From contig CM020516.1 of NCBI GenBank assembly GCA_009823395.1, positions 10,760,001 through 10,824,000 of the forward strand: a stretch of DNA of 64,000 bases. The letters are read 5' to 3'. Source of the DNA: Thamnaconus septentrionalis. Lineage: Eukaryota; Chordata; Actinopteri; Tetraodontiformes; Monacanthidae. A program made the position numbers and the translations under genes. The notes beneath the pieces were generated by a model. That model saw only the letters and a list, made by a program, of their open reading frames with translations. It made no database searches and was not told the origin of the DNA. This document shows, in pieces, positions 1 to 11,882 of the stretch (positions within the stretch are counted from its first letter, which is position 1; each line of letters opens with the position of its first letter).

Positions 1-2570
1 AATCAAGCGTTCTGTATTCTGCCCTTCAGAGGAAAAAGTATTGCCCTGCTTCATTAAGTTCCTCCAGATTTCTGAGTGAAGGTCGCGTGGGGAGACGAAC
101 ATGTAAATGAATGTAAATCGCAGCATTTATCGGCAAAAACAAGTGAAGACCAATCAAAAATAATGGACATGAATAATTTATTGAGCCTGTTCTCTGCGAA
201 GTGCGGCAATGATGATGCGCTTTTAACAAACACTGTGGATACCACCCTCACCCTTCCACCCACAGGCACTTAAACGCAACAATTACTGCAAGAAATTAGC
301 GGAGAGCATCCAAAACTGTTGACGGGAGAACTGATTTTGTATTCAGTAAAATCTCAAGACAGACCAAAGAGTCTATGATGTACTTGAACTTAACAATGCA
401 ATTTGTGCTGCATACTGATAATTACTGTTCCTGTTTTGGCCTCGAGGAACAAAAAACAAAAAAAAAACCCACAGTAACTCCTCAAGTTAAAGCATTACGA
501 AACCCTAAACTACACTAATTGCATTAGTTTTGTCGGGGCATGACAGGTACAGCGTTGGCCCTGTAATTGCAGGAGCCACATGAGCAGCAGCTCCGACTCT
601 CTGTGCCGCTCCAGAGGAGGAGAGCTGCTCCCCGAGGCGGCGGCGGTGGCGGCGCTGTTAAGGATAGCGAGCATCCTCGCACAACCTGCTCTGTTGTGAG
701 AGAGAGAAGACAATGTTCCCTCTCATCCTCCCACTCTTACCACTTTATACCTCTCGCTTGTTTGTCTCTCGCCAGCACACAGTTTATGGAGAAAAAGAGA
801 GAAAAAAACAAAAAAAAAAACCACACCGGCTGCTGTCTGCGCGGAAAAATGGGCCACGCGACGATGAACCACAATGACGACCAGCAGCGGCGGCGGCAGA
901 TAAAAATACACATTCGCTGTCGTCTGAATATCATCACAGCGCTCGTAAGCCTCGGCAGCACCCCGGGGTGAATCTCCTCCGAGGATGAGAGTTCTCGAGC
1001 GGACTCGGATTCTCTTGTCTCCTCTCCCTCGTCTCTCGTTGTCACAATCGGGCGGAATCGTCGCGCGACTTTAGCGGCGCGGCAGCGGGGGAGAGGGGAG
1101 GGAAAAAAAAGGGAAAAAGACACGTGAGGGGATGAGAGGTGCAGGAGGAGGAGGAGGAAGGAAACAGAGGGAGAGGAAGCTAATCCTCTACGAGCGGCGG
1201 CGTCCATTGGTTTGTCATTGGTTTGGGGGGGGGAGCAGCCGCCAGGTGACGCCAGGAAAAACTGGCTGAGTAAACAGCGACAGGTAGCGGGCGAGCCCGT
1301 GTTGAGGAACGTGCGAAAAAAGTCCTGCGAATGGCAGCGCAACCCAGTCAAGTCGCAATCCACGTAAGCACTGTTGAGTTTCACAGACGGAGGGACAAAC
1401 TCACTTGACAGTTGGAGTAGCAGTGGACTTTATCGGGCTTTTCAATCATAAAATCTTCATCACGCAGCCAGATATGTATCATCTTCACACACTGACACAC
1501 ACTGGCCTGTGTGCGCTGATTAACTGCCATCAATCTTCACAGACAATTGACTCTGCTTGGTGGACGTCAGTGCAATAATGTTCCAGCGGTGGGTCTTTCT
1601 CCTTCTTGTTCAAAGACAGCGCAATGAACGCCTCTTTTCTTTTGACCTTCACTCTAAGCTGGACCTTCTTAGCCAAACTGTCGCCAAACTGCACAGCCGT
1701 GTTGAAAGTCGTGGTTTGTTCATTTGTTGCACGGCGGCTGCAGCGAGACGGGATTAATCGAGTTCCGTCCTCGCGAGCGTCACCGTGCGCCGTGGTGTCG
1801 GCCATCAAAATTAGCAGAAGCCACTTTAACGCCTGCGCCAATTCTCCTGACCTTAAAACCTGTGGCCAAAACAAGACGGCAAACCAAATCGGACCAACGG
1901 CGGAGCTCCGCTGGCTCCATGTGGTGTCTGGCCGCCAGGTACAGAGCAGCTCCGGCCCCTGGCAGCAGCTCGGCTCCACAGACTCCCACTGTGATCCCCC
2001 CGCCCCTCCCCCCTCCCGCTCCGGCGTGGACACAGTGGCCGCAGTGTTCCGAGTGGACGGCGCTCAAACTGGTACCGACGCTGGAAACGCTGCTCAATTA
2101 GAGCGGCGGGCGGGCAGGCCCGGCGTTGTTGGGGGAGAAAAAGGCTCCGGCGGTGAACGGCGGCGGTCTGTGGCGTGTTTACGGGGCCGCGATGGGCTTT
2201 TCTAAACAAATTAAGGCAAAAGGAGCTTAGCGTTACTCATCCTGGCGGGGCTGTCTGGCCGAATTCCGCCTCGATTTGCACGGCCGTTTGATCAGCCGCT
2301 GGTGCGCTCGCCGTGCGTTAATGTGGCGGGCGGGTGGGGGGAGGGGTAAGGGGGGGGGGATATAGGACGTGAAGGAGAGAGCGCGCCAGGCGAGATGAAT
2401 ACAGCCCGACAGCCAGAGACAGAGAGAACGGCGAGGGAGGGAGGGAGGAGGGAGAGAAAAAAAACCAACTTCCTCCTGCTTTGTACTTTCATGTGTGCGC
2501 TGTCACCTGGAAGCGCGTCTCGCTGTCTCGCTGCCTCGCCCGACTCCTCACCCGGCACTCCCGCGTTAAA
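1..2570. other. Non-coding stretch, no gene seen
   Basis: No supported exon. Reading frames here, including a 215-codon minus-strand frame over 737-1384 and a 199-codon plus-strand frame over 1606-2205, translate to Arg/Ser/Pro-rich sequence with no recognisable domain. They overlap frames on the opposite strand, as expected of GC-rich DNA. Visible content is A-runs near 460 and 810, a GGA run near 1145, a G9 run near 1227, and a CpG-rich patch around 1000-1095 that is annotated separately. Confidence 0.6.
1000..1222 (-). promoter_or_regulatory. CpG-rich patch with two inverted CCAAT boxes
   Basis: ATTGG (CCAAT on the minus strand) occurs twice within 1204-1222, about 13 bp apart. A CACGTG E-box lies near 1121, and a run of about a dozen CpGs lies within 1025-1095. 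Paired CCAAT boxes (NF-Y sites) upstream of a CpG-rich start region are a known promoter layout, and here it would point leftward. There is no TATA box or supported first exon, so this is only a candidate. Confidence 0.18.
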
Positions 2571-2575
2571 CCCTG

Positions 2576-2577
<2 letters not shown>

Positions 2578-2613
<36 letters not shown>
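2578..2613. repeat. (GT)18 microsatellite
   Basis: Perfect GT dinucleotide tract, 36 bp. It faces an AC tract at 2716-2749 across about 102 bp, so the two can pair as an inverted repeat. Confidence 0.97.
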
Positions 2614-2616
<3 letters not shown>

Positions 2617-2714
2617 GGCGTGCCTCCTCCCAACCCTCCCGCCCATCGCTCCCTCTGAACTCCGAGTCCCTGGGCGGTGTCATATCCCAGCGTCCTCACA
2701 CGCAGATGTATACG

Positions 2715-2715
<1 letters not shown>

Positions 2716-2749
<34 letters not shown>
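2716..2749. repeat. (AC)17 microsatellite
   Basis: Perfect AC tract, complementary to the GT tract at 2578-2613. It is followed by a degraded CA/CG stretch to about 2764. Confidence 0.97.
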
Positions 2750-2753
<4 letters not shown>

Positions 2754-2821
2754 GCTCACACACACTTCTGAAAGATTAAGCAACACTTTATATATCCATT
2801 TGCCTGCTGAATCCGTCCCCA

Positions 2822-2854
2822 CCCACCCACCACCACCACCACCACCACCACCCC
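2822..2854. repeat. (CAC)n trinucleotide repeat
   Basis: Run of CAC/ACC triplets starting in a short CCCA run. Low-complexity, not coding. Confidence 0.9.
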
Positions 2855-2859
2855 AATCC

Positions 2860-3490
2860 TCTTTAATCCCTGCCAGCAAAGAATCCAGCAGCAAAGGCAA
2901 AAAGGAAGTGTGAAAAATTGCAGCTAGGTGATGGAGGCTATTCCCCCCCCCCCACCCCCCGTTGTTGTTTTTGTCGTTGCGGTTGCACCAAAGTGGAGCG
3001 ACTGTAGGAAATTATTTATTCCTCTTTTACAGGTTTTGCAAGAACAATTTAAAAAGCAGCACCATGTGGTTTTTGCTACTTTGAAATGATGTGAAAATAT
3101 AACAATTGAATGAATGTTTAGCGAAGAGAACGGCACCCCTGCCACCGGCACAGTGCCTCCAGCTGGTCCTGATGGCGACTGTAGGACTTTGGTTTGCCTG
3201 CCCGGCACCAGGAACACACTTCGCTTCCGAGCAGCAATTCAAACAGCGACATCAACACCCCTTTGCCTGCCTCCCAGAACAAAATTGGACAGAAGGGGCT
3301 GGAGCAGGAGATGATGGTGAAGTGTTTTGGTGACCCACCTCATGAGAGGAAAAAATATATAATTGGACATATAGAAAATATGTGCTTCAATGTCCACTGA
3401 AAATGAACAAATCATGACAGCAAAATATGTCTTTGGAGCCCCACTGTCTTCAGCTCTTTATTGAAATGACTCCTAAAACAGTGAAACACT
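2860..3490. other. Unique non-coding sequence
   Basis: A C-rich run near 2943-2960 is followed by ordinary complex sequence. No exon, RNA gene or transposon end was recognised before the hAT-like tail that starts at 3491. Confidence 0.5.
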
Positions 3491-3620
3491 GGATGAAATA
3501 CAGCTATTTTATTACTTACTTTCTATTAATATAATTTCTTCAAGTTCAGCGGTCCTGATTAAAAAGCTTAACAGGCTGAATATGGCCCCCGGGCCATAGT
3601 TTGCCCATACCTGGTCTATA
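3491..3620 (+). mobile_element. hAT-like non-autonomous element, 3' terminal fragment (copy 1)
   Basis: About 125 bp aligns with 63096-63226, with roughly one difference per seven bases by eye. Both copies end in a block reading ATGGCCCCCGxGCC, then TAGTTTGCCCATxCCTG. Its reverse complement (CAGGxATGGGCAAACTA) has the form of a hAT terminal inverted repeat. Both copies are followed by GTCTATA, which fits the TCTAGA-like target preference of Ac-type hAT elements. No matching 5' end was found upstream, so the copy is truncated. No transposase is present. Confidence 0.65.
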
Positions 3621-4041
3621 AGCTCGCTAGCTGGTGTCTCTGAGTCCTGATGCCGTCAGTTCTCTCAGTGGGACCGGCAGCACTTTTGTCCAAACAGAAC
3701 CAAACGTGATGGCCGCACAACTCGGCGGAAACGACAGCTGATGGAGGCCTGGCAGCACAGCGGCCAAGCAGGGACCAATCAGACGCAGCTTTACACCAAC
3801 CCTCCCCCACCCACCTACCTAGCCCCGCCTGCCACGTCGGGAAGGCGGGGTGGAGTACACAATTAACCAGGTTATTGATTAGAGGAGCAAAAAAAAAAAA
3901 GAGAGGAAAACTAAAAGAAATCCATTTACCTGCGTGAACTTTGACCTCAGCGGTGCAGCAGCGGATCTGGTCGCCGAAGCCTCCCCCGCCCTGCCCCCTC
4001 CCACATGTGTTCCTCCCGCCTGGTCCTCCGCTGACCTCTCC

Positions 4042-4073
4042 CCTCCTCCTCCTCCTCCTGCTCCTCCTCCTGC
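4042..4073. repeat. (CTC)n repeat
   Basis: CTC/CCT triplet run with one G interruption, in a C-rich stretch starting near 3980. Confidence 0.85.
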
Positions 4074-4456
4074 TGAAGCGTCAATCTGAGGGGAAAGGAG
4101 ACGAGGAAGAAAAAAGGGCTGTGAGAGAAGCGGCCTGAACGGATTGCCAGGGAGCGCCCAGTTCAGACAGAGGACAAATGTATCACAGAGAAAATGCGGC
4201 CCGCTGCTGAAAAATGTATGCAGGAAGCCGTGAGGGAGTTTGCTACGGCGGCCCATTTACTGCTGCTCCTAACCTCACCGGAAAGGCAATGAACCAGCGA
4301 GCGACTGCACCACCCATCAAACTGCCACCGCCCGGGCCGCCCGCCCGGCCGGCCCGCTAGCTGCAGCCGCCGCCACCACCACGGGAACAATATCCTTCCT
4401 AAAGGTTATCAGCAGCACGGCGCTGGTCAGTCCTCATCCTGAGGCCATTACACTCA

Positions 4457-4458
<2 letters not shown>

Positions 4459-4497
<39 letters not shown>
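4459..4497. repeat. (AC)19 microsatellite
   Basis: Perfect AC tract. A second AC tract in the same orientation follows 83 bp later. Confidence 0.97.
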
Positions 4498-4500
<3 letters not shown>

Positions 4501-4580
4501 TGGGGGAGATTCACTGCCCTAATATACCTCCCTCAGTCTCTCTCACACCGCTAAGCTATGCCGTTTACAAGCTTGTTCAA

Positions 4581-4604
4581 ACACACACACACACACACAC
4601 ACAC
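4581..4604. repeat. (AC)12 microsatellite
   Basis: Perfect AC tract in direct orientation to the one at 4459-4497. Confidence 0.97.
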
Positions 4605-4803
4605 GCTGGTTTGTTTTAAGGATTAGCCTATACGCACACTCCGCATCCAGACCTCTAGAATAAACTTCACTTGTGCAGAACTTGAAGTGGCTCCAGATAA
4701 CAATTAGCAGACGTCACCTAGCTTAGCATGCTACATCGAAACAAATAGTTAAAGAAGACAGGCGTTTGAGACGTTTTCCACAAGGAATTAATGCAGCACG
4801 TGT

Positions 4804-4824
4804 AAAAAAAAAAAAAAAAAAAAA
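4804..4824. repeat. A21 homopolymer
   Basis: Uninterrupted A-run. No upstream retroposon body was recognised, so it is not called a poly(A) tail. Confidence 0.9.
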
Positions 4825-4829
4825 GTGCA

Positions 4830-7800
4830 ATCGCACCTTAACGGAATGAAAAAGAAGCTAATTTAAAGCCTTGAAAATCCTTTATTTTGGGTAGACTGTT
4901 CGAGAAACTAGCATTCAAACTTGGCTGAAAAAAATATTTATGAGTGCCCTCAAAGCAACAGAGGTGACCAAAGCGCCGCACAAGCCAGGAAAACGCAATA
5001 AACGCTGCGCAGTTCATAAAAGCAAACAACAAAATACCACCAAATGAATAAATACACTGCGATAAAAATGCAGACCACAGGTACGATCGGTGCAGTGGGA
5101 CATAAATGAGAAATAGGGCTTTATTGTTTTTGACAGAAAACCATAAACTTTAACTGCGTGCGACGACGGCGGCCAGTAATTCCCGCCGCGATCTTACCAT
5201 CTCTGACGACAGCAGCGGCGCAGGACGACAAGACAAATTATTTTCTCCAACTGTTTGTCTCAACAGCCGCGGCCAGAGGCGAGAACGAGCCCCCTCACCC
5301 ATCCTCCGCCCACTTCTGGGCTGCCCTTCGAGCCATTAGCCAAGTATTTATACCGGACCTGTTAATCAGGGTCAGAGCAGTTTGCTGGAGGGATGCCGCT
5401 ACGTACACCAGAGAGCGGCGGAGGAGGGGAAACTGCAAAAAGGTGAGATGCGTGTAATGCAGCCAGCTTATGAAAATCTATATAAATACAGACGGCAGCT
5501 TACGGTGATTACAACCTACAAGATTGGAATCTTGCTGGATATTGAACACGCTGCTCACATCACACGACAACACAACGCCCTTCTGTCGCTGCAAATTTCA
5601 ATCTTTGCCGCGCCGGCAATAAAAGTGTTAAACATGAAAAGAAGCTTTGTGCTTATTAGCGTCCGTGGAAAAGCCATATCCAACATATCTCCTGGATATT
5701 ACCGTGACGGTTTACTGGGGGAGCTCGCGTGCATATGGAGAACACCTGCTCGGCAGATTAATCCGCGAAGAATAAAGGAGGCAGCCCGCTGGAGGAGGCG
5801 CTGTGGGAAAGAAGGGCCTTGGCGTTGGACCGTGGCCAAAAAGGAGAGGACAGGGCGGAGGAGAAAGCCATAAATACGAGGGGAGGCGAGCAGGTGTCGC
5901 AGACAAATGTGATTTACGGGCTCGCTGTCCCGCACCGCGCTGACAGGTAAGCCTATTAGCTTGATATTACCCAGCTATAACACGCACCAATGGACCCCAG
6001 TAAAAATGTGTGCGCAAGGCAGTGTTGGAAAGGTTGCGGGATTAAGGGAACAATCATCCTATAGAATTGCTAAGTCTTCCAAACAGTGACTTCAGAGATA
6101 GTGAAAACAACAGCTTATTGATTGGACTGTTGTTTTTAAGAACGGTGTAGCTTAGCGCCGCGGCTCCGTCGCTAACGTTCATCCGAGGATGAAATCTCCC
6201 ACCTTCCTCTTGCCAGCCTCGAATCAGAGCGTTGAAAGGATCCCTTAGCAAAATCAGCTTTCGGATTTTTCTGCTACAATACAGGAAGTGGGTGCTTTAA
6301 AGCCGCAAAAGAAGAAATACAGGACGCAACATCAGGCCTAGCTAGTAAAATTAGCCCAGACGCTTCAACAGTGATTGTTTTATTTCAACTCAGCTGCCTT
6401 TTTACCCCAAAAATAAGGGAAGCAGAGCGGGAAAATGATTTTGCTTTGCTCTCAACTGTGTTTTGCCAACAGTTCGTTCAACACAGCAGCACAGCAAAGT
6501 GCAGTGAAGTGTTGAGCTGTTGATAACTGGTTAAACTGGTCTACTAGTAATGGAAAAGACAAAAGGCTTTGCCCCGTTGCTCTCATTCCATTTTATAACT
6601 GCAACATAATAGTTTGCTTTAAAACGGGTTTATTGCAGCTGGAAGAATGACGCAGTGTGGATGTCATGACTCAGAAATAACATTGTCGCCTGGAACAGCG
6701 TGTGCAAGAGCGGCGTGTCTGCACACTAGGAAGCAATTCGGCCAAGAGGAAGGCGTTTATGAGACGCTAAACGCACGAGAACATTGTGCGGCGAGATCCA
6801 CAATGGAGTTTCGCTCGTAACGCAGCGCGAGAGACTAGGCGACCACGAAGAAATTGCTCGCCGCTCGAGCTGCAGATGGAGCCGAAAGCGCCGCAGCGCC
6901 GACCGAGTGCGTTTCCTTAATGACGGCGCGGAGACGAGGCTGCGCAAATGCTTTCATCCCGGATATTTAGAGGCTGCGGCAAAAAGAAAGAAAAAAAAAC
7001 CTCAAAGAACCTGATTGCGTCAAATGAGGTTAGCAGCGTCTTGATCGTCGACTTAAGTGTCTGTGCGTGTGTGTTTGTGTGTATGTGTGAGAGAGAAGGT
7101 CGGAGGCCAACATTTCCAATCGTGTTGATATCGAGTCCGTTTCCTTGTGTCCGCGTCTCGTGTTAGCGCTTGCTAACTTTGATCACACCAGCAATGTGGA
7201 CTTATTGGCTGACATAATTGATTTTTTTTTTCCAGCGTTAAGTCCTCAGAATCAAACCCTGACGACGACAACAAAGATCCGCCGTTGTCGCCTCGGCCCC
7301 CCTCAACGCCGCGGGCGTTTATTTGCGTCTCGGTCTGGCGCGCGTTCTCTAAACACACGCGTCATCTTCCGCGGACGAGGAAGCAGGAGGGCGCCATAAA
7401 AGAAGAAAAAAAAAGGGGGAGAAAAAAGGCGGGAGGAGGTTGGGGGAGGTGGGGACGTCGTCTCTTTTGAAACAGGCAGGGTTGTCCCTGGGCGGCTCAG
7501 CACAAACCCATCAACTGTTAAACCAAGGAGAGAGCGGAGCGGCAGTAAAAATCAATGACCTCAACACGGCAAACAGCAGTCAATGGCGCTCAGCGGAGGG
7601 AGAGGAAGAGGAAGAGGGGAGAGGAAGAGGCGCCGGAATATGCAAAAGCGTGGAGGGGAGGGAGCGGGGGAGAGTGCAGGCCGAGCGAGAAGCCTTGAAG
7701 ACCTCCATGCAAATGAAAAGAATTTGGTAAAAACAACACAGGACGAGGACCGCGGTATCGTTTGGCATCCGCGAGTCAGAGGAGTCGTTTCCCTGCGGCC

Positions 7801-7918
7801 TCGACGACACGCTTCTCTCCGAGACGCTCAGATGCTTCCCGGTAGAAAATTAGCCGGAAAAAAGGGCATTTTTCCCAAAACAAAAGAGGTCAAGCATTGG
7901 TGCATTCTCCAGGATGCC

Positions 7919-7920
<2 letters not shown>
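4830..7920. other. Mostly unique non-coding sequence
   Basis: About 3 kb of complex sequence with no supported exon. An ATAAATA at 5870-5876 followed by a CAG/GTAAGC donor-like site at 5946 was noted but is too weak to call. A POU octamer ATGCAAAT lies at 7707-7714. Purine-rich GGA/GAA stretches occur near 7400-7470 and 7590-7680. The reading frames here (60-146 codons) are low-complexity. Confidence 0.5.

Positions 7921-7926
<6 letters not shown>

Positions 7927-7960
<34 letters not shown>
7927..7960. repeat. (ATC)11 trinucleotide repeat
   Basis: Perfect ATC run preceded by an interrupted unit. Confidence 0.95.
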
Positions 7961-8394
7961 GGTTGCGTTAACGCAGGTAATGAATTCAAAGAAGAAAAGA
8001 AAATACACCCTGTTACAAAATAACCCGTTGTTCCTCTACAGTTTCTAAGTTGGTGTAAATCTGAAGAATCCAAGCAATAAAAAAGGTGATGATAATGAGA
8101 AATTAAAGATACGAGTCAATGAAATAATAAAAAGGTACATTTAAAGCAACAACAATATCTGATCCACATGGATCCCTCTTTCATTCACAATTTCACCTGC
8201 AAACAGGATCTTATTGTTGAGGGCTAATAACTGCGATATCAGAAATATCGACACAAATAGCCATAAATTAAATAAAGATAATTTGCTGCACTAATGTGTA
8301 ACTTAAAAAATAAAAACATATATAAAGAAAGAGGAAACAGAACCAATTAGTGGAGTTCAAAAGAGACCAGTGGGAGTTTTATCGCTCTACTCGG

Positions 8395-8695
8395 TGTCTC
8401 GCCTGAAAGTTTTAATAAACTTAATCCAGATTTCTAGTCATTTTCAAACCTTCCTTGTTCAAGGCTAAGAGGGAATGTTAGCTTCTCCATTACGAAGATA
8501 TCCTGAACCACCTTGAGCCAATCCTCGATAGTAGGAGAGTCTTTGGCCAACCATCTCTTTGTAATAGCTTTCTTACTCGCTAATAATAGGATATTATACA
8601 TTCATACGTTTTCAGGCATAAGGTCTCAAACTCAGATGGAATCCCTACTTTCATGATTTTCTCCATTACTTCCTCTGGTTTTAAATGCCAACGAG
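8395..8695 (-). mobile_element. Decayed L1-type LINE, ORF2 C-terminal fragment
   Basis: On the minus strand, 8593 down to about 8440 reads as a peptide containing LLLASKKAITKRW, then SPTIEDWL, then IFVMEKLTF. This is the pattern of the C-terminal tail of fish L1-like ORF2 proteins: a KKAITR+W motif, then a P-x-x-x-x-W motif about ten residues on, then I-x-x-MEK-x-T. An IWIKFIK segment at about 8415-8435 lies in another frame, after a TAG in the first. Upstream, about 8600-8690, is a further open stretch in a third phase. At least two frameshifts and a stop make it a pseudogene. The reverse transcriptase and endonuclease parts are missing, and there is no clear poly(A). Confidence 0.75.
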
Positions 8696-8952
8696 GGAGC
8701 CGTCGTTCTGTTCAAACACATCGTTCGCGGTAGAGAAATATTTTTTGAAACTGACGGAGGACGAGGCCTGCCAGCGCCCGCACGTACACGTCGGCGCAGG
8801 TTGCTGCTCGCCGGATCTCAAAGTAGGATTTCAACCAAAAAAAAAAAAAAAGAATAACAGCGATAATAACAATGGTCATATTTGCAATTGGATTTTGTAG
8901 CCTAAAGTCTGTGATTTTTGGCTGCATCGAGGAAGGAAACGAAAAGCACAGC

Positions 8953-8979
8953 GAAGAGAAGAGAAGAGAAGAGAAGAGA
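8953..8979. repeat. (AGAGA)n pentanucleotide repeat
   Basis: Five-base GAAGA/AGAGA units repeated about five times. Confidence 0.9.
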
Positions 8980-9054
8980 GTGGCGGCCCTGTCGTATAGC
9001 GAAAGCAGGGCAGCGCGGCGTCAACATCAACGCCGGCTCTGTAGTCGTCGCTCA

Positions 9055-9207
9055 GCAGGTAATTATGATAACAACGTGTTCCCTCAGCGGCTCCTCTCTG
9101 ATTTCGTTTCCGAGCACTTACCCCTCCTAAAATCTCCTCCCGATAACATCTGATGTGATTACAAAGTCAAGATCGCTTTTCAAGGAGCGCCCACTTAACG
9201 CTCTAAT
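9055..9207. promoter_or_regulatory. Conserved-element-like island
   Basis: Complex, repeat-free sequence with several AT-rich core sites: AATTATGATAAC, GATAACATCTGATGTG and GTGATTACAAAG. It is bounded on the right by T-runs at 9207-9237. This resembles vertebrate developmental enhancers, but conservation cannot be tested here. Confidence 0.2.
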
Positions 9208-9977
9208 TTTTTTTTTCATTTTTTTTTTTTTTTTTTTGGCCTGCGTTCCGATGGCTCGGATCGGCCAACTCGTGTCATCCTGCGAGTTTAACGGGAAACT
9301 TTCTGACTCAGATTTATATCGTCTCAGACGTATTGCAGAAAAATACACTTTGCCCAGGTTTTCTAACGACAATGACAGAAGTTCTTGGACGCTATGATCT
9401 GAGAAAAGCCCACCGTTCCCTTCTTTATCTCGTTCTTTGTGAGGTTCCAAAAAGCTTTCATGCTTCTCCTAGGTTAGTCGACCTGCATCTGCAGTCAAGT
9501 GCTGGTGAGGGGTTTTAATAGACGCCTCGTTCTGGTTGGCTGTTGTCTGGAGACTTACGGAACTGATCACAAAAGGCAGAAAATGTTGGAAATGTTGGAA
9601 ATGCTGGAAATAAGATGGACAATCTCCCCTTTTTGAGCGATCTGTTGGCGAGAACTCCTGCTAAGAACTTATTATTCATTTGGAAAAGAAAGCCTTGGCT
9701 CAGTGTGTGCGTATGTGTGTCTTTGACCGTTATCATCTACTTGCAACGGAGGGAGTTTGGCCACTCGGCCCCTCTGATCACCTCCGCCGAGCGCCGCCCT
9801 CCTCCGCGTCACCGCGGCCGGCTGTTGACACGCCGAGGACATTTAAGATAATCCCGGCGATGGCTCAGTGTTTTCCCAGATTACATCTTCAAAGGAGGGA
9901 GAGCGAACTGGGGGCCGGTCCGCCTCCGACTTGAAAGGGAGCGAGACGCACGCAGAGGGCTCTTGTTCTGAAGGAGC

Positions 9978-9995
9978 GGGGGGGGGGGGGGGGGG
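9978..9995. repeat. G18 homopolymer
   Basis: Uninterrupted G-run, followed by GGAGT repeats (about 9996-10010). It is a likely G-quadruplex or sequencing-error site. Confidence 0.9.
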
Positions 9996-10537
9996 TGGAG
10001 TGGAGTGGAATAGCTCAAGAATGCAATCATGGTTTTTGGAGTGGAGGGAAGGCCTGTCCCGGCTAGCTAAACTGGCAGGAGGGTGAGGGCGGGGGGCAGG
10101 GGGAGAGGCGGGGAGAAGGAATCAGACCGGGGGAGAGAAAACACACCTGTTGGACAGAACAAAACACTCTCACCAGGAAATCGCGCAGCTCAGCATCGGA
10201 GCAGAACCGCTTGTCGAACAAAAACGGGCAAATTTTACGCTGAGAACTTATGTGAAAATGCTAAAAAATATATATATATAAAAAAAAAAACTAAAAGTAT
10301 GATGTGACTGGAAAGGGTGAAAAGTAAAATAAAATTGTGGGACAATGAACAGTTCTCACAATGAGCTAAAGCTGTTTTGGGGACACGGCAACGGTGACGT
10401 AGTTAAGTTAGCATGCTAGCTGACGTTGGCATCTGCCGGCTAGCCATGCGGCCACAAACGAGCACAATCATGTCAATCAATGCAATCAACCACAATTTAG
10501 TCGTATTCACAGCCGGATGATGTCAAGAGGGATGGAC

Positions 10538-10569
<32 letters not shown>

Positions 10570-11059
10570 TACGGACACATTTTTCTTCATTATCACCGCT
10601 AGCTTAGCACCGCCTCATGACTCCTAGAACAACCTGCAGAAAACGAAACAGGACTCTAGTCGCATGCGGATGCGCAAATCGGCTCAAAAAGTCTTGAATA
10701 AAAGACAGAAATTCTGAGTCATAACCGCAACAAATGTCATCGGTGACGTCCCCGGTGTCGCCGAGCGCCTCTTCAATGACTCATGAGGCGGTTTGATAAG
10801 CGATCACTCAGCAGGATCCTCGTCCAACTGCAGCCGTGGAGACGTGATTGATTTCAACGCGCGACGAGCGGCGGCGCACGCACACACGGACGCACGCACA
10901 ATCATGGCATTTTGCGCAGGAACAAGTGGCCAGTTGTCTTAGCGGTGTTCTTTCTGCTCGGTGACATCATCTGTGACTCAGCGGCCAGAATTGGGATTTT
11001 TATTTATTTTTTTTAAAGCAAAGCAAAGGAGCAGAGGCTCTGTCTATTATCAGCTGTGC

Positions 11060-11093
11060 GCACACACACACAAACACACACACACACACACAC
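11060..11093. repeat. Interrupted (AC)n microsatellite
   Basis: AC tract with one A interruption. Confidence 0.93.
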
Positions 11094-11859
11094 CCAGACA
11101 AGGAGGCACGGAAGTGGCAGCAGCGGCCACCAGAAAGACTATTTTTGAGTCTGGGACGGAGGAAAACAAATATGTTATCGGCAGGAGGCTGTGAGTGAGT
11201 GCGTGAGTCAGGAGGGTTTCAACCGAGTCTGCAGACGGAGGGAACAATATTAGATAACCCGACGGGCCGCAGGGAACATTTTGCAAGTCGCACGGACTCG
11301 AGCGGTGCTGAAGGAGCCCGTGGAGAGCGTTCGGCGAGGGCAGGGATCAACTTCAGGGTGACTTTGGATCACGTTCAGCGCCTGAACTACACCGGGAGCA
11401 CAGAAACTGAACAAGGAAAACGCTTTGTTTTCAAAGTAAAACAGACCAAACAGGAAAACAATTTGCAACTGCTCGAACACCAGCAGTGGGACGCAACACT
11501 TTTCCGAAGAGATCACAAGCGTGTTATTGTTGAGGCATTTCATCAGAAATAACAACGAACAGCAGCAGATCAGCGGCTGAATCCTTCTCCAGCTCGTCTG
11601 GTTCTCCATTAACGAGCTCTTTTTTTAGGTTTGCGGTTCTGTCCGTACGAACTAATCGCCTCATCTCGCGTCAATCTGATTACAGCAGGACCTCCTAATG
11701 CGTCTGGTGGAGGCAGCCGCCTCTCTCTCCCTTCCTCTGCTGGGCTGTAAATAAATGATTTCAGGGATGGATCGGCGAAAAAACCCCGCTGAGGATCCGA
11801 CCGAGTTGTTGTGTTAAATGTGAGAAATAAAGGGCCGCAAACAGCCGACGGACAAAGAA

Positions 11860-11882
11860 GCAGCAGCAGCAGCAGCAGCAGC
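11860..11882. repeat. (CAG)7 repeat
   Basis: GCA/CAG triplets ending at a GCTG. Not in a supported coding frame. Confidence 0.92.

Noticed and set aside
737..1384. 215-codon minus-strand open frame
   Set aside because: Ser/Arg/Phe-rich, no known domain, overlaps a frame on the opposite strand and runs through CpG- and purine-rich DNA.
1606..2205. 199-codon plus-strand open frame
   Set aside because: No recognisable family, biased composition, heavily overlapped by frames on both strands.
2395..2913. Reading frames with Val-Cys or Thr-His repeats
   Set aside because: Direct translation of GT and AC microsatellites; the same pattern recurs at every dinucleotide tract in the window.
5868..5952. 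ATAAATA followed 70 bp on by CAG/GTAAGC, as a TATA promoter with a tiny first exon
   Set aside because: Both motifs are short and expected by chance in 64 kb. No further exon or conserved context supports it.
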